64,000 nt of DNA from assembly GCF_030506325.1 (NCBI RefSeq), contig NZ_CP120683.1:2232001-2296000 (forward strand). Reading direction: 5' to 3'. Origin of the DNA: Tunicatimonas pelagia (GTDB lineage Bacteria > Bacteroidota > Bacteroidia > Cytophagales > Cyclobacteriaceae). Position 1 is the stretch's first letter. Each line of letters opens with the position of its first letter. Positions 1 through 9,458 of the stretch are shown here, piece after piece. The notes under the pieces are model-generated. The model made no database searches. It was given only the letters and a program-made list of their open reading frames with translations, and had not been told where the DNA came from. The position numbers were made by a program, and so were the translations under genes.

Positions 1-1
1 G

Positions 2-715
2 CTAAACCGCATGGGAGCTAAGATTTCAGGCGTAGGCTCTAACTTGCTTAGAATTGAGGGCGTTTCTTCACTGAAGGGTACGGAGCATACTATGCTACCC
101 GACATGATTGAGGTGGGAAGCTTCATTGGTTTAGCCGCCATGACTGGCTCAGACATCACCATTAAAGGAGCCGGAGTTCATCAACTGGGAGTTATTCCCG
201 CTACCTTCCGCAAGCTGGGAATCAATTTTGATGTGAATGGCAATGATATTCACGTCTACGATAACGAGCACTACGAAATAGACACGTTCATTGATGGCTC
301 CATCATGACTATTGCCGATGCCCCCTGGCCCGGACTGACTCCCGATTTGCTGAGTATTATTTTGGTGGTGGCTACTCAAGCTAAGGGTACGGTGCTTATT
401 CATCAGAAGATGTTTGAGAGCCGTTTGTTTTTTGTGGATAAACTCATTGATATGGGAGCGCAGATCATTCTTTGCGACCCGCACCGCGCTACCGTTATTG
501 GTTTAGACCGTTCCCAGTCGTTGCGGGGGTTGTCAATGACTTCGCCCGATATTCGCGCCGGAGTTTCTCTACTAATTGCTGCCCTTTCGGCCGAAGGAGA
601 AAGCCTGATCTATAATATTGAGCAGATTGATCGGGGCTACCAAAACATTCACCAGCGGCTGCAAAACCTGGGTGCCCAGGTAGAACGCTACGATAGTGCG
701 GTGTTCACCAAATAA
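2..715 (+). CDS. murA: UDP-N-acetylglucosamine 1-carboxyvinyltransferase, C-terminal part (5' end outside window)
   Basis: MurA transfers enolpyruvate from PEP to UDP-GlcNAc, the first committed cytoplasmic step of peptidoglycan synthesis. The reading frame is open from the first complete codon at base 2, so the ATG at 11 is internal and the N-terminal part lies left of the window. Family blocks visible are MGAKISGVGSNLLRIEGV, the PDL motif after PWPGLT that should carry the catalytic Asp, FESRLFFVDKLIDMGA, and the C-terminal DIRAGVSLLIAALSAEG followed by IDRGYQNI. About 238 codons are present, a little over half of a usual MurA. It converges on the small gene at 734-955. Identity is firm. 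Confidence 0.95.
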   Translation, partial: LNRMGAKISGVGSNLLRIEGVSSLKGTEHTMLPDMIEVGSFIGLAAMTGSDITIKGAGVHQLGVIPATFRKLGINFDVNGNDIHVYDNEHYEIDTFIDGSIMTIADAPWPGLTPDLLSIILVVATQAKGTVLIHQKMFESRLFFVDKLIDMGAQIILCDPHRATVIGLDRSQSLRGLSMTSPDIRAGVSLLIAALSAEGESLIYNIEQIDRGYQNIHQRLQNLGAQVERYDSAVFTK

Positions 716-733
716 TCTGCTAGAGAAAGCTGC

Positions 734-955
734 TTAGTTCAAAAGTATTTTTCTGAGCTTAGCAAATGCATCGTAAGAGAGATGTAACTGACCAGTACTT
801 GGTGCACTAGCTCCATTTTTCTTCTCGAAAAATCCGTACTTAATCTCGTCAATTAATACCTGACCTTCATCATTTTCGTAGATCTGGCTACCACCTGAGA
901 TCACTCTTCCGTGTACTCGTTCCTGGCGGCTTAGAGCCTTTACAATTTTTTTCAT
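734..955 (-). CDS. Small hypothetical protein (73 aa)
   Basis: Not recognised. It encodes 73 residues that begin with a basic stretch (MKKIVKALSRQERVHGR), continue with a mixed acidic middle (YENDEGQVLIDEIKYGFFEKK) and end in LSYDAFAKLRKILLN. There is no signal peptide, membrane segment or Cys/His cluster, so it is probably a small cytoplasmic protein. It ends 18 bases from the murA stop in a tail-to-tail arrangement. No Shine-Dalgarno sequence is visible. The upstream stretch 956-1200 contains coding-like fragments, so this gene may once have followed another one. It could be a chance ORF, but the composition looks protein-like. Confidence 0.6.
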   Translation of the reverse strand: MKKIVKALSRQERVHGRVISGGSQIYENDEGQVLIDEIKYGFFEKKNGASAPSTGQLHLSYDAFAKLRKILLN

Positions 956-1200
956 GGTAGTATAATTAGAGGGCGTTTAATTATTATTAACCTCAATATT
1001 TGCTCCTACAAGGGCCAGCTTCTCGGTAATCTCTCGCGAAAACTTAGTCAGTTCTTACATCAGGGGTAAGAATGAGGTGGGGAACAAAACTGTTGAGGGC
1101 AATGCTAATTTGATGTCTAACTTATAGATAAACCGCTGAAAAGAAAAATAAATTCTTCTTTCATTCACCAGAAGTACAATTAACTATCATGGTAAATGAA
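956..1200. other. Intergenic stretch with coding-like fragments on the minus strand
   Basis: No complete gene. On the minus strand a start-less frame ending about 977 reads ELTKFSREITEKLALVGANI and is preceded directly by ATG-TAA. A second start-less frame just upstream, ending within about 1050-1056, reads SIALNSFVPHLILTPDVRTD. The two frames meet near 1050 with a one-base phase difference. They may be the frameshifted remains of one small gene, or chance. No strong terminator is seen for recJ. Confidence 0.25.
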
Positions 1201-2910
1201 CTACTGCTCATCCATTAACTGAAGATCTTTTATTTCCAGTTGTAAGGTAGTTTTGCCATTGTAATGATTCTCAGTTACGGAATACGCCATTTTGAATGGC
1301 TGATTCTTCTGCACAAGATCATACAAATGGGGCATCCGGAAGCCAATGGCATTTAGCGGGGCGCAACCGTTTTGGCAAACCTCAAGCTTCAGGTGTTGCT
1401 CTCGTAATAAACGAGCTTGGTTGGCAATATGCAGATTTTCACTGACAAACACCGGACGCATATTGCCGGGGCCAAAGGGAGCCATCTGCCGAATAATATT
1501 ATACAATTTGGGAGTCACCTCCGTAAGCGAAATCATCATATCTACCGGAACCTGCGGCACCCTTTGCTCTTCGGTAATGCGCTCGGCAACAGCCTGCTCA
1601 AACCGCTCCCGAAATTTTGATACATTTTCTACCTTCAACGTTAGCCCTGCTGCACTGGCATGACCACCAAACTGCTCTAGCAAATCAGCGCAGGCAGCAA
1701 TTGCATCATGTACATCAAACCCTTCTACCGAACGAGCCGAGCCAGTAGCTTTTCCGTTCGATTCGGTAAGAATAATGGTAGGACGATAATGCTTCTCGAT
1801 ACAGCGCGAGGCCACTATGCCGACTACTCCTTTGTGCCAGTCTTGATTAAACAAGACCGTGCTCCGCGCCTCCTTCAACTGCTGGTCGGCTTTAATCATA
1901 CTCAGTGCCTGATCGGTAATACTACTATCGAAGTGGCGACGTTCGGCATTCTTCTGATGCAACGCATCGGCGTACTGAAAGGCTTTTTCCTCATCTTGTT
2001 CCAACATTAGTCGCAAAGCAGCATCGGCGTGACCAATGCGTCCGGCCGCGTTGATACGCGGAGCAAAACCAAAGACAACCTTTTCAATAGTTAATGGTGG
2101 TTTTATTCCGGCTACTTGTATCAATGCTTGCCAGGCTGGGCGAGGTCGTTGGTTGATTTCCTGAATTCCGCCGTAGGCCAACAGGCGGTTCTCGCCCGTA
2201 ATTGGTACAATATCCGCCCCAATGGCAATGGCTACAAAATCTAGCAAACGGTACAATGGCTCCAACGATTGTTCAGTCTGCTGGCAAAATCCTTGTAACA
2301 ACTTAAAGCCTACTCCGCAGCCACACAGCTCTTTGTAAGGATACTTACACCCTGCTTGTTTAGGATTTAAAATAGCGTGGGCCGGAGGCAGCTCATTACC
2401 CGGACGGTGATGGTCGCAAACAATACAGTCAATATTCTGCTTACGGGCTTTGTTAATTAACTTAACCGCCCGAATACCACAATCAAGCGTAATAAGTAGG
2501 GCTACCTCATTCTCCACCGCTCGTTGAATACCGCGCTCCGATACGCCGTACCCTTCTTGGTAACGGTCAGGAATATAATAATCTACTTTATCGTAAATTT
2601 CGCGAAGAAAATAATATACCAATGCTACCGAACAGGTGCCATCTACATCGTAGTCGCCGTACACTAAAATCTTCTCCTCTCGGTGCATGGCCAATACTAG
2701 CCGACGTACAGCATGATCCATATCTTTCATCAGGAACGGATCGTGTAACTGGTCTAGATCCGGCCGAAAAAAGTCTTTGGCCTGGTCGTACGAACTCACT
2801 CCTCGCTGAGCCAGTAGGGTAGCTAGTGTAGCCGGCACACGAATATCAGTAGTGAGCTTCTCAATAGTCTGCTGGTCTGGTATTTCCTGCAACACCCACT
2901 TCTTTCGCAT
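1201..2910 (-). CDS. recJ: Single-stranded-DNA-specific exonuclease RecJ
   Basis: 5'-to-3' single-strand DNA exonuclease of the DHH superfamily, acting in recombination and mismatch or base-excision repair. The 569-residue product has the DHH-family motifs in order: GDYDVDG at 85-91, DCG at 143-145 and DHH at 166-168, which ligate the catalytic metals, and the DHHA1 motif GGHASAAGL near 420-430, followed by the C-terminal OB-like part. Length matches RecJ. It follows a lipoprotein gene by 12 bases on the same strand, so the two are probably cotranscribed. Nothing looks broken. Confidence 0.96.
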   Translation of the reverse strand: MRKKWVLQEIPDQQTIEKLTTDIRVPATLATLLAQRGVSSYDQAKDFFRPDLDQLHDPFLMKDMDHAVRRLVLAMHREEKILVYGDYDVDGTCSVALVYYFLREIYDKVDYYIPDRYQEGYGVSERGIQRAVENEVALLITLDCGIRAVKLINKARKQNIDCIVCDHHRPGNELPPAHAILNPKQAGCKYPYKELCGCGVGFKLLQGFCQQTEQSLEPLYRLLDFVAIAIGADIVPITGENRLLAYGGIQEINQRPRPAWQALIQVAGIKPPLTIEKVVFGFAPRINAAGRIGHADAALRLMLEQDEEKAFQYADALHQKNAERRHFDSSITDQALSMIKADQQLKEARSTVLFNQDWHKGVVGIVASRCIEKHYRPTIILTESNGKATGSARSVEGFDVHDAIAACADLLEQFGGHASAAGLTLKVENVSKFRERFEQAVAERITEEQRVPQVPVDMMISLTEVTPKLYNIIRQMAPFGPGNMRPVFVSENLHIANQARLLREQHLKLEVCQNGCAPLNAIGFRMPHLYDLVQKNQPFKMAYSVTENHYNGKTTLQLEIKDLQLMDEQ

Positions 2911-2922
2911 AATATTCTACTA

Positions 2923-3495
2923 TTACTGCTTAATAAACTGGAACCGATACTCAATAGTAAAATCTTCTATATCATTAGGTAGTTCGTCAACCCCCAAGGC
3001 CTGTAGGTTAACATCAGCACGATTAATAGAGAATAGTAGGGAAATTTGCTGGTTAGTTAGTGATTCTATAACCATATTTAGCTGATTGAGTCCCAACTCA
3101 TTCGCAACATCTAAACTGATTGTTTCTTCATTATCGCTAAGCGACCAGGTTCCGCTATCAGTCCCATCTGGGCTAGCAAACGTATAATCGTTGTTATCAG
3201 CAAAGCTAACCGTAGTTCCGGCAGGAAATACCACATTGGCTGCATCCTCCAGGTCTTGATCTAACTCGGCCACTTCGGGAATGAGAAGTGCAACAGTTTG
3301 AACATTGTCTCGGCCTATCTCTCCATTAATACCATTAATCCTTACTCGGTAATCTACCAATTCACCCGACTGAATTTCCCAGGTGCCGATGAGCATATCG
3401 CGACGGTCAGCATCTTCATCATCATCGGTACAGGCAGTGAGGGTAACTGCTATTACTAGGAACGAATAGTGTATCTTACTAATAAATGAATTCAT
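2923..3495 (-). CDS. Putative lipoprotein, lipocalin-like
   Basis: 190-residue exported lipoprotein of unknown function. The N-terminus has a hydrophobic stretch ending in the lipobox LTAC at about 18-21, followed by an acidic DDDEDAD run, which suits surface or outer-membrane lipoproteins of Bacteroidota. The mature part contains MLIGTWEIQSGEL and later SGTWSLSDNEETISL, the paired GTW blocks of lipocalin-like lipoproteins in this phylum. The recJ start lies 12 bases downstream. The lipocalin assignment is by motif resemblance; no ligand can be inferred. Confidence 0.75.
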   Translation of the reverse strand: MNSFISKIHYSFLVIAVTLTACTDDDEDADRRDMLIGTWEIQSGELVDYRVRINGINGEIGRDNVQTVALLIPEVAELDQDLEDAANVVFPAGTTVSFADNNDYTFASPDGTDSGTWSLSDNEETISLDVANELGLNQLNMVIESLTNQQISLLFSINRADVNLQALGVDELPNDIEDFTIEYRFQFIKQ

Positions 3496-3610
3496 AAGTC
3501 GGTTATATTATTTGGTAAAAGTAACTATAAAATCAATCTGATAGTGCACCATCTTAACTTTTGGATGGCTACGAACTGTAGGTATAATGAAAAAGTGGGG
3601 GGAATATTAT

Positions 3611-3654
3611 AAAAAGAAAAGCGTACATTCAGGTTAGCCTGATTATGCACGCTT
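3611..3654 (-). terminator. Rho-independent terminator after the SPOR-like gene
   Basis: On the minus strand the arms 3619-3624 and 3649-3654 (AAGCGT with ACGCTT) and an inner stem ATCAGG/CCTGAAT form a long imperfect hairpin, followed by TTTTCTTTTT. It starts 29 bases beyond the stop of the gene at 3683-4360. Confidence 0.75.
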
Positions 3655-3682
3655 CTATCATACTTATGCTATTTACCTTTTG

Positions 3683-4360
3683 CTAGTTGACTGAAGCCGC
3701 GCTAGAAGGGTTATTGCTTCGTAAATCTTCGAGTACGTCTTTAATCGGCACTCGCCCGCCATCGCGATAAGGAACAATCCAGGCATCTTTTACGCCCATT
3801 GCTCGCAAGTACTTCTTGAATTTATCGGCTTCCCAGTAGTCTCGAAAATTACCCAGCGTATACTGTTGAACACCATTACCGGCGGTTTCTTCGGTAAAGT
3901 TTTCGCTAGTGTCGTAATTGGATAAATCCTGATTTTGATACGCCCCAATCTGTACTCGAAATACTAATCCCTGATTATACTCAGCGTCTCCATTGGTAGC
4001 CACTACCGGTACATTCTCTTGGGCAGCATTAGCCTCAGCTTTTGCCTGCTGTAGCTCGTCTTGTAGTCGGCGTACTTGATCTTTTACTTGTTTCACTTCA
4101 GCATCTTTCTGAGAAAGCTCATTTTTGGCGGAGGTAAGCTCACTTTCCAGTTCACTAGCTTTAGCCGCTAACTCTTTGGTTTTATCTTGCTGCTCCCGAA
4201 AGGCAGCCGGATCCATTTTTTTGAGCTCCTTTAAACGCTTCTTCTGTTCTTTCTTCAGACGCTTACGCTCCTTTTTAGATAACTTCTGAGCCATAACTAC
4301 TTCGGGCACTACCGTAAGGCTTACCAGAAAGAGGGCCACTATGCATACATACTTCATCAC
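3683..4360 (-). CDS. Exported coiled-coil protein with C-terminal SPOR-like domain
   Basis: 225 residues. An N-terminal signal peptide (hydrophobic stretch ending VMAQ, about residues 3-25) is followed by a very basic Lys/Arg segment (KKERKRLKKEQKKRLKELKK) and a long heptad-like helix to about 120. The C-terminal 90 residues (FRVQIGAYQNQDL ... YTLGNFRDYWEADKFKKYLRAMG) resemble SPOR peptidoglycan-binding domains. Database entries for such Bacteroidota proteins often carry the uninformative label ezrin/radixin/moesin family. A periplasmic cell-wall role is inferred. It ends in its own terminator, so it is probably monocistronic. Confidence 0.75.
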   Translation of the reverse strand: MMKYVCIVALFLVSLTVVPEVVMAQKLSKKERKRLKKEQKKRLKELKKMDPAAFREQQDKTKELAAKASELESELTSAKNELSQKDAEVKQVKDQVRRLQDELQQAKAEANAAQENVPVVATNGDAEYNQGLVFRVQIGAYQNQDLSNYDTSENFTEETAGNGVQQYTLGNFRDYWEADKFKKYLRAMGVKDAWIVPYRDGGRVPIKDVLEDLRSNNPSSAASVN

Positions 4361-4388
4361 TGGTATGGTTTAATTGAAAATTAGTTTT

Positions 4389-4494
4389 AGTCCACGGTCT
4401 ACAGTCCACCGAAAATGAATGATTGATGACTAATGAATAATGATTGATGAGCAGAGATATATTTTAATCATTAGTCGTTAATCATTATTCATTA
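4389..4494. repeat. AT-rich intergenic repeat with 15-bp inverted arms
   Basis: Between the SPOR-like gene and fumC. Bases 4389-4411 contain a TCCAC-GGTCTACAG-TCCACC quasi-repeat. Arms TAATGAATAATGATT at 4431-4445 and its exact complement at 4480-4494 form a 15-bp inverted repeat. The right arm covers the fumC stop codon. There is no T-run, so it is not a standard terminator. Confidence 0.6.
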
Positions 4495-5895
4495 CTTTAA
4501 GCTTCCTACCATATTTTCGGGGACTACCCACTCATCAAATTGTTCATCGGTGAGTAACTCCAGTTCTACTGCTGCCTCTCGCAAAGTAGTGCCATCAGCA
4601 TAGGCTTTCTTCGCAATTTTAGCTGCATTTTCGTAGCCAATGTGCGGGTTCAATGCTGTCACCAACATGAGCGAATTATTCAAATTAGCGTTAATTACTT
4701 CTTGGTTAGGCTCAATCCCTACTGCACAATTATCATTAAACGACTCACAAGCATCTCCCAACAGCCGGGCGGAGGTAAGCAAATTATAAATCATCATGGG
4801 TTTGAATACATTCAGTTCAAACTGCCCATTCATGCCTCCCACGCTAATCGCCGTATCGTTGCCAATCACCTGAGCACAAACCATCGTTAGTGCTTCGCAC
4901 TGGGTAGGGTTCACCTTACCCGGCATAATTGACGAACCGGGTTCATTGGCCGGGATCAGAATCTCTCCTATTCCACAACGTGGCCCTGAGGCCAGCATCC
5001 GAATATCATTGCCAATCTTCATTAAGCTCACCGCCAGTTGCTTCAATGCTCCTGACGTTTCCACAATAGCATCGTGAGCAGCTAACGCTTCAAATTTATT
5101 TTTAGCCGTTACGAACGGATGACCACTATATTCCGCTATCTTCTCAGCCACCGTTTCGGCGTATCCCTGCGGAGTGTTCAGTCCCGTTCCTACTGCGGTT
5201 CCACCTAGCGCTAATTCTGCTAAATGCGCGAATGTATTTTTTATCGCAGCGATTGCGTGATCCAATTGGGCAACATAGCCGCTAAACTCGTGTCCTAGCT
5301 TTAGCGGAGTAGCATCCATGAAGTGGGTTCGCCCAATTTTTACAATATCTCCGAAGGCTTGCACCTTTTCATCTAGCGTATTTCGTAGTTTTTCTACCTT
5401 AGGTAAGGTTTGTTCTACAATCATCGTATAGGCTGCAATATGCATAGCCGTTGGAAAGGTATCGTTGGATGATTGCGACTTATTCACATCATCATTCGGA
5501 TGAATTTTCTTCTTTTCGTCAGCTAGTGCTCCCCCGGCTAATACGTGAGCCCGATTAGCAACTACCTCGTTCACATTCATGTTACTTTGCGTGCCTGACC
5601 CGGTCTGCCACACCACTAACGGAAACTGATCGTCTAGTTCGCCCGACCGTATTTCATCGCACACCTGAGAAATCATGTCGGCTTTTTCTTGATCCATTAT
5701 TCCTAGAGCCGTGTTCGTTTGCGCCGCTGCCTTCTTTAAAATGGCAAAGGCGTGGATAACCTCTAGCGGCATTTGCGTGGCAAGGCCACCGATTTTAAAA
5801 TTTTCCCGAGAGCGTTGTGTCTGCGCTCCCCAGTACTTGTCGGCAGGTACTTGTACCTCGCCCATTGTGTCTTTTTCAATACGATAATTGTTCAT
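4492..5895 (-). CDS. fumC: Class II fumarate hydratase
   Basis: Reversible hydration of fumarate to L-malate in the TCA cycle; oxygen-stable, iron-free homotetramer in the cytoplasm. The 467-residue product carries the superfamily signature [11 protein letters not shown] at 320-330, the substrate-binding [10 protein letters not shown] at 98-107, SSNDTFPTA at 142-150 and the [10 protein letters not shown] block with the catalytic His near 188-197. Length is normal. It stands alone: the neighbours on the same strand are a TonB receptor gene about 255 bases away and an unrelated exported protein. A TAnnTTTG element lies 36 bases upstream. Confidence 0.97.
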   Translation of the reverse strand: MNNYRIEKDTMGEVQVPADKYWGAQTQRSRENFKIGGLATQMPLEVIHAFAILKKAAAQTNTALGIMDQEKADMISQVCDEIRSGELDDQFPLVVWQTGSGTQSNMNVNEVVANRAHVLAGGALADEKKKIHPNDDVNKSQSSNDTFPTAMHIAAYTMIVEQTLPKVEKLRNTLDEKVQAFGDIVKIGRTHFMDATPLKLGHEFSGYVAQLDHAIAAIKNTFAHLAELALGGTAVGTGLNTPQGYAETVAEKIAEYSGHPFVTAKNKFEALAAHDAIVETSGALKQLAVSLMKIGNDIRMLASGPRCGIGEILIPANEPGSSIMPGKVNPTQCEALTMVCAQVIGNDTAISVGGMNGQFELNVFKPMMIYNLLTSARLLGDACESFNDNCAVGIEPNQEVINANLNNSLMLVTALNPHIGYENAAKIAKKAYADGTTLREAAVELELLTDEQFDEWVVPENMVGSLK

Positions 5896-5930
5896 GTTCG
5901 CGGTTGGTAGTATTTGAAATTGTGTTTAAA

Positions 5931-5938
5931 CAAATTTA
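5931..5938 (-). promoter_or_regulatory. Candidate -7 element of the fumC promoter
   Basis: TAAATTTG on the minus strand matches the Bacteroidota -7 consensus TAnnTTTG, 36 bases upstream of the fumC ATG. No clear TTG -33 partner is visible at the usual distance, so this is only a partial promoter match. Confidence 0.35.
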
Positions 5939-6067
5939 GAAAAAAATAAGAAGCGACTATTTTCACGTAGGTACTCAGGATGTAGGGTATTGCCAGAAAC
6001 TTTCGCTAATTTTTTACAAAAAGTCATAAACAGCAGAAAGCCCACATCCCTTACAGTCTGTTAACGT

Positions 6068-6098
6068 AAAAAAGCCTATCCAGATTTGAGATAGACCT
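6068..6098 (-). terminator. Terminator-like hairpin after the TonB receptor gene
   Basis: On the minus strand CTATC (6094-6090) and GATAG (6080-6076) enclose a 9-base loop and are followed by GC and a run of six T. It lies about 55 bases past the receptor stop codon. The stem is short, hence moderate confidence. Confidence 0.5.
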
Positions 6099-6150
6099 TC
6101 CTTTTCAAACTACTTAGTTTAGCCGATGGCGGTGCCAAGTACTCATCATT

Positions 6151-8139
6151 CTAAAATCTAACATAAGCTGATACATTAAATGCACGAGTTGGTTGATTTT
6201 GGACGGCATTATAGTTAGCAAACAGAATTTCAGGATTGTATACTGTTTCATTAAGTAAGTTGATTCCGTCTAGTATGATGCCCGTTTTAGGGCCATCAAA
6301 ACCAAACACATTATTCAACCTAATGTCCACCCGAGCCGTGAGCCAGCTAAAGGCACTTAACTGGCTTTCTTCGGTGTCTTGAAAGTCTGGCTTGTCGTAT
6401 GGTTTAGAATAATAAGCATTAAAGACGCTTAAGCCAACTATATCTCTGATATTGACGTGCCCTCCAATTTTGAGCATGTGATTAGGTAACCTAAAGACGT
6501 TCTCATTGCCGTCGCCATCCTCCGAAGTGCTGTAAGCGTACGAACCATCCATGTAAAAACTTTTGCTAAATACGTAACGGCCTTCTAATTCAAAGCCCTG
6601 GGAGCTAAGTGTGTTAGCGTTGGTATATATCAAGGCAAACCTGGGATCTGGGTTGGGTATTCTGGTAATAAGGTCCTGCTGATTACTGCGAAAGTACGTG
6701 GCGGCTACCCTTCCTCTAGATCCGGCATAAAATAGCTGCCCCTCAAAAGTATTGATAGTTTGTGGTACTAAATCCGGATTACCCGCCAGTGAAGGCGGCG
6801 ACACTATGCTGGTTTCAAGAGCATAAGGAGCGCGAAATGCTGCCCCGTACATAATTTTGGCCCCTAAGCCCGACGAAAATGAACCAATAGCTGCTAAACG
6901 AGGCACAAAGTTTACATCAATATCAGCAACTTTATTAATCTGTCCGCCAACAACTAGATTTAGCCATTCGGTAGGCTGGTAGTTAGCCTGAAGGTAACCG
7001 TGGTACCAATTGGTTTGATAGGGTTCAATAGAGTTAAAAGTGTCATTAACGGCTAATTCGCCCGCCAATAAGTAAGCCGAACCACCAAGCACTATATCTA
7101 CTTTCTCAGCAATATTTATAAAATTAGTCAGCTCAAACACTACGTCGTTAACTTCCGGCAAACGGGGTGACGTAGCGTTTTGCAGACCATTGTCATACGC
7201 ATCATCTAACCGATTGTAAGTAACATTAGCACTAAGTTCGTATACATCCTCTACAATCGATTTACTATAACCTACATCTAAGAACGTTCGCTGACTTTCG
7301 TATACTTCGGCGGCTGAATTAACCAGCGCAACATTATCAAAATTGTTGGTACCATGAAATCCTGTAACCTGTAGGTCTTTATAATTGAGCTTAAGGTAAG
7401 CACTAACAATTTCTTCCCCGAAAGAGTTAGTACCGGCCAACCTTCTGGGCCCCGCAATACGGGTAGAATCTGAAAACAGCCAACCCTCTGACTGATGATA
7501 GGTAAGCCCGGCATTGATCTTCAGGTCTTCTCCTATAACAGTTCCGCCACTCACCTGCACATTTGTAGTATTAAATGTTCCGTAACCAGCCTGCATATTC
7601 AGGTAAGGCTCGGCCGTATCTTTGGTAATGATATTCACTACTCCGGTGTAGGCATTGGAGCCATACAATACTGAACCTGGTCCGCGTATCACTTCTATTT
7701 GTTTGATCGACTGTACTGGGAAGGTGGTGAGAATACCTATATTGTTGCCTCCGAACACACTCTCCCGGAAAGGACGACCGTCGATAAGGAATAAAATATT
7801 AGGACTGATGTGTGAAGGTAGGTCTCCCCGCAAACCCAGTGAAGCTCGTCTGAAAACAAATGATGCTAAACCGTAGAAGCCAGGGGCACGCTCTAGAATT
7901 TCATATAAAGAATTACCACCGAAATCTTCGATATCTTGCGCCGATATTGTCGTGATCACTGAAGGAGCATCAAACACTTTTTCTTCTGATTTAGAAGCAC
8001 TGGTCACGGTCACGTTCAACAATTCTTCTAATGATAGCTCGAAGAGGTCAACATCACTTTCACTTTGTGCCTGTAGTCTGTCAACACTTGTTAATGCCAG
8101 TATGAGGCCAATGAAGAAAATTAGTAAAGTAGATTTCAT
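6151..8139 (-). CDS. TonB-dependent outer-membrane receptor (BtuB/iron-receptor type)
   Basis: Energy-dependent outer-membrane transporter of 662 residues; substrate unknown. After a signal peptide (about 1-24, ending LQAQ) comes FELSLEELLNVTVTSASKSEE, a TonB-box region typical of receptors that start with S-LEELLN. The plug follows (SVITTISAQDI, LFLIDGRPFR, IEVIRGPGSVLYGSNAYTGVVNIIT), then a beta-barrel ending in an aromatic residue (VSAYVRF). It lacks the carboxypeptidase-like N-domain of SusC proteins. yfiR lies 1.5 kb upstream on the same strand with a pseudouridine synthase gene between; receptors of this kind and YfiR proteins often occur near each other. Siderophore, vitamin or metal import are all possible. 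Confidence 0.88.
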   Translation of the reverse strand: MKSTLLIFFIGLILALTSVDRLQAQSESDVDLFELSLEELLNVTVTSASKSEEKVFDAPSVITTISAQDIEDFGGNSLYEILERAPGFYGLASFVFRRASLGLRGDLPSHISPNILFLIDGRPFRESVFGGNNIGILTTFPVQSIKQIEVIRGPGSVLYGSNAYTGVVNIITKDTAEPYLNMQAGYGTFNTTNVQVSGGTVIGEDLKINAGLTYHQSEGWLFSDSTRIAGPRRLAGTNSFGEEIVSAYLKLNYKDLQVTGFHGTNNFDNVALVNSAAEVYESQRTFLDVGYSKSIVEDVYELSANVTYNRLDDAYDNGLQNATSPRLPEVNDVVFELTNFINIAEKVDIVLGGSAYLLAGELAVNDTFNSIEPYQTNWYHGYLQANYQPTEWLNLVVGGQINKVADIDVNFVPRLAAIGSFSSGLGAKIMYGAAFRAPYALETSIVSPPSLAGNPDLVPQTINTFEGQLFYAGSRGRVAATYFRSNQQDLITRIPNPDPRFALIYTNANTLSSQGFELEGRYVFSKSFYMDGSYAYSTSEDGDGNENVFRLPNHMLKIGGHVNIRDIVGLSVFNAYYSKPYDKPDFQDTEESQLSAFSWLTARVDIRLNNVFGFDGPKTGIILDGINLLNETVYNPEILFANYNAVQNQPTRAFNVSAYVRF

Positions 8140-8180
8140 ATGTGATGAGAGTTTACTATTATTTGACCGTTTTGTAGCGA

Positions 8181-8188
8181 CAAATTTA
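8181..8188 (-). promoter_or_regulatory. Candidate -7 element of the TonB receptor promoter
   Basis: TAAATTTG on the minus strand, a full TAnnTTTG match, 42 bases upstream of the receptor ATG. No TTG box stands at the normal spacing. Confidence 0.38.
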
Positions 8189-8570
8189 TGTTTACTCTCT
8201 CTAACTGCTCTACTATTTGATATAATAAACCTACTAGGTAAGCTTTGATAAAAACAAACCCTATCTATCTGAAAAACAGTATATTAACATGGATGATTGG
8301 TATATTTACCAGTTCCATATTCTGATAAATAGATCACCTGACTACCAAAATAAGCATCTATAGTACAAAGGAATATTCTTATCATCTAACATTCTAAATA
8401 GTTTTGTGTACAATTATATATTTACTGCTGTTCTTCTCCAGAGAATGGCGTAAAACTGCGTAGCAGCTATGGTATAAAGAGCATCTACTAAAAAATGCCC
8501 TCAATTCTAAAGGATCAAAACATTCATTACATTATGAAACCTGCTTGTTTAAGGCTACTTTCATATTCTT
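8189..8570. other. AT-rich divergent intergenic region
   Basis: Separates the minus-strand receptor gene from the plus-strand pseudouridine synthase gene. I see no ORF of coding character, no riboswitch-like conserved core (no cobalamin or TPP motif) and no long inverted repeat. It presumably holds both promoters. Confidence 0.5.
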
Positions 8571-9347
8571 ATGAAGAAAAGAAATAACAAGCTAGTAAAA
8601 CAGGCCAAAGCAGACTCGGCACCTCCTTCTGATCTTATTCGCCTCAATCGCTACATTGCTAATGCCGGAGTATGCTCGCGCCGGGAGGCCGATAAATTGA
8701 TAGAAGAAGGCCAAATTAAGGTAAACGGTAAAATTGTTACTGAATTAGGCACTAAAGTAAAGCGTACTGATAAAGTACAGTATCAGGGGAAAATACTCAA
8801 TCCCGAAAAACTGGTTTACGTGCTTCTGAACAAACCTAAAGATTTTATTACTACTACAGACGATCCTCAGGAGCGCAAAACGGTGATGCAGCTAGTAGCC
8901 AATGCGGCCGAAGAACGGATTTACCCGGTAGGACGCCTAGATCGCAATACTACGGGTCTACTGCTACTCACTAACGATGGAGAATTAGCCGAGCGGCTTA
9001 CTCACCCTTCGTATGAGATACAGAAGCTGTACCAGGTAGATATTGATAAACCAATTACTGACGAAGATTTTATCAAAATTGAGAACGGGGTAATGCTAGA
9101 AGATGGAGCTGCACCAGTGGATGAGATTGGGTTAGTTGGTCCGGAGCGAACTAGTTTGGGGATATCTCTTCACATTGGCCGCAACCGGATTGTACGCCGT
9201 ATTTTTGAACATCTGGGTTACGAAGTTATTCGTCTTGACCGGGTAATGTATGCTGGGCTAACTAAGAAAGATCTATCTCGAGGAAAGTGGCGTTACCTAA
9301 ACAAAGCCGAACTAATAAAGATTAAGCACATGGGCCGAAAAAAGTAA
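8571..9347 (+). CDS. rRNA pseudouridine synthase, RsuA/RluB family
   Basis: Isomerises a uridine in rRNA to pseudouridine. The 258-residue protein has a basic, poorly ordered N-terminal tail, an S4 RNA-binding domain at about 23-68 (IRLNRYIANAGVCSRREADK) and the catalytic core with GRLDRNTTG at 121-129, where D124 is the nucleophile. The block LTHPSYEIQKLYQV and the C-terminal HIGRNRIVRRIFEHLGYEV also fit the family. RluB-like 23S modification is more likely than RsuA in this phylum, but the target cannot be fixed from sequence. It runs into the first copy of the triplicated hairpin element 25 bases downstream, which could terminate it. Confidence 0.92.
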   Translation: MKKRNNKLVKQAKADSAPPSDLIRLNRYIANAGVCSRREADKLIEEGQIKVNGKIVTELGTKVKRTDKVQYQGKILNPEKLVYVLLNKPKDFITTTDDPQERKTVMQLVANAAEERIYPVGRLDRNTTGLLLLTNDGELAERLTHPSYEIQKLYQVDIDKPITDEDFIKIENGVMLEDGAAPVDEIGLVGPERTSLGISLHIGRNRIVRRIFEHLGYEVIRLDRVMYAGLTKKDLSRGKWRYLNKAELIKIKHMGRKK

Positions 9348-9370
9348 TTGCCCAACCTCTATAAAAAGAA

Positions 9371-9437
9371 AAGGAGGGCCCATCAGATGCGGATACCCTC
9401 TTTTACTACACTACACAACCTAACCTAAATCTTAAAT
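9371..9437. repeat. Triplicated hairpin-tail element, copy 1
   Basis: Hairpin GAGGG/CCCTC (9374-9378 with 9396-9400) enclosing ATC/GAT, directly followed by TTTT and the tail TACTACACTACACAACCTAA. On the plus strand it looks like an intrinsic terminator for the pseudouridine synthase gene. On the minus strand TTTTCTTTTT follows the stem, so it may work in both directions. Confidence 0.8.
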
Positions 9438-9458
9438 GTCTTGGATTAGGGGTAAGGT

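Noticed and set aside
8140-8570. Cobalamin riboswitch before the TonB receptor
   Set aside because: No conserved B12-box or other riboswitch core could be seen in the leader.
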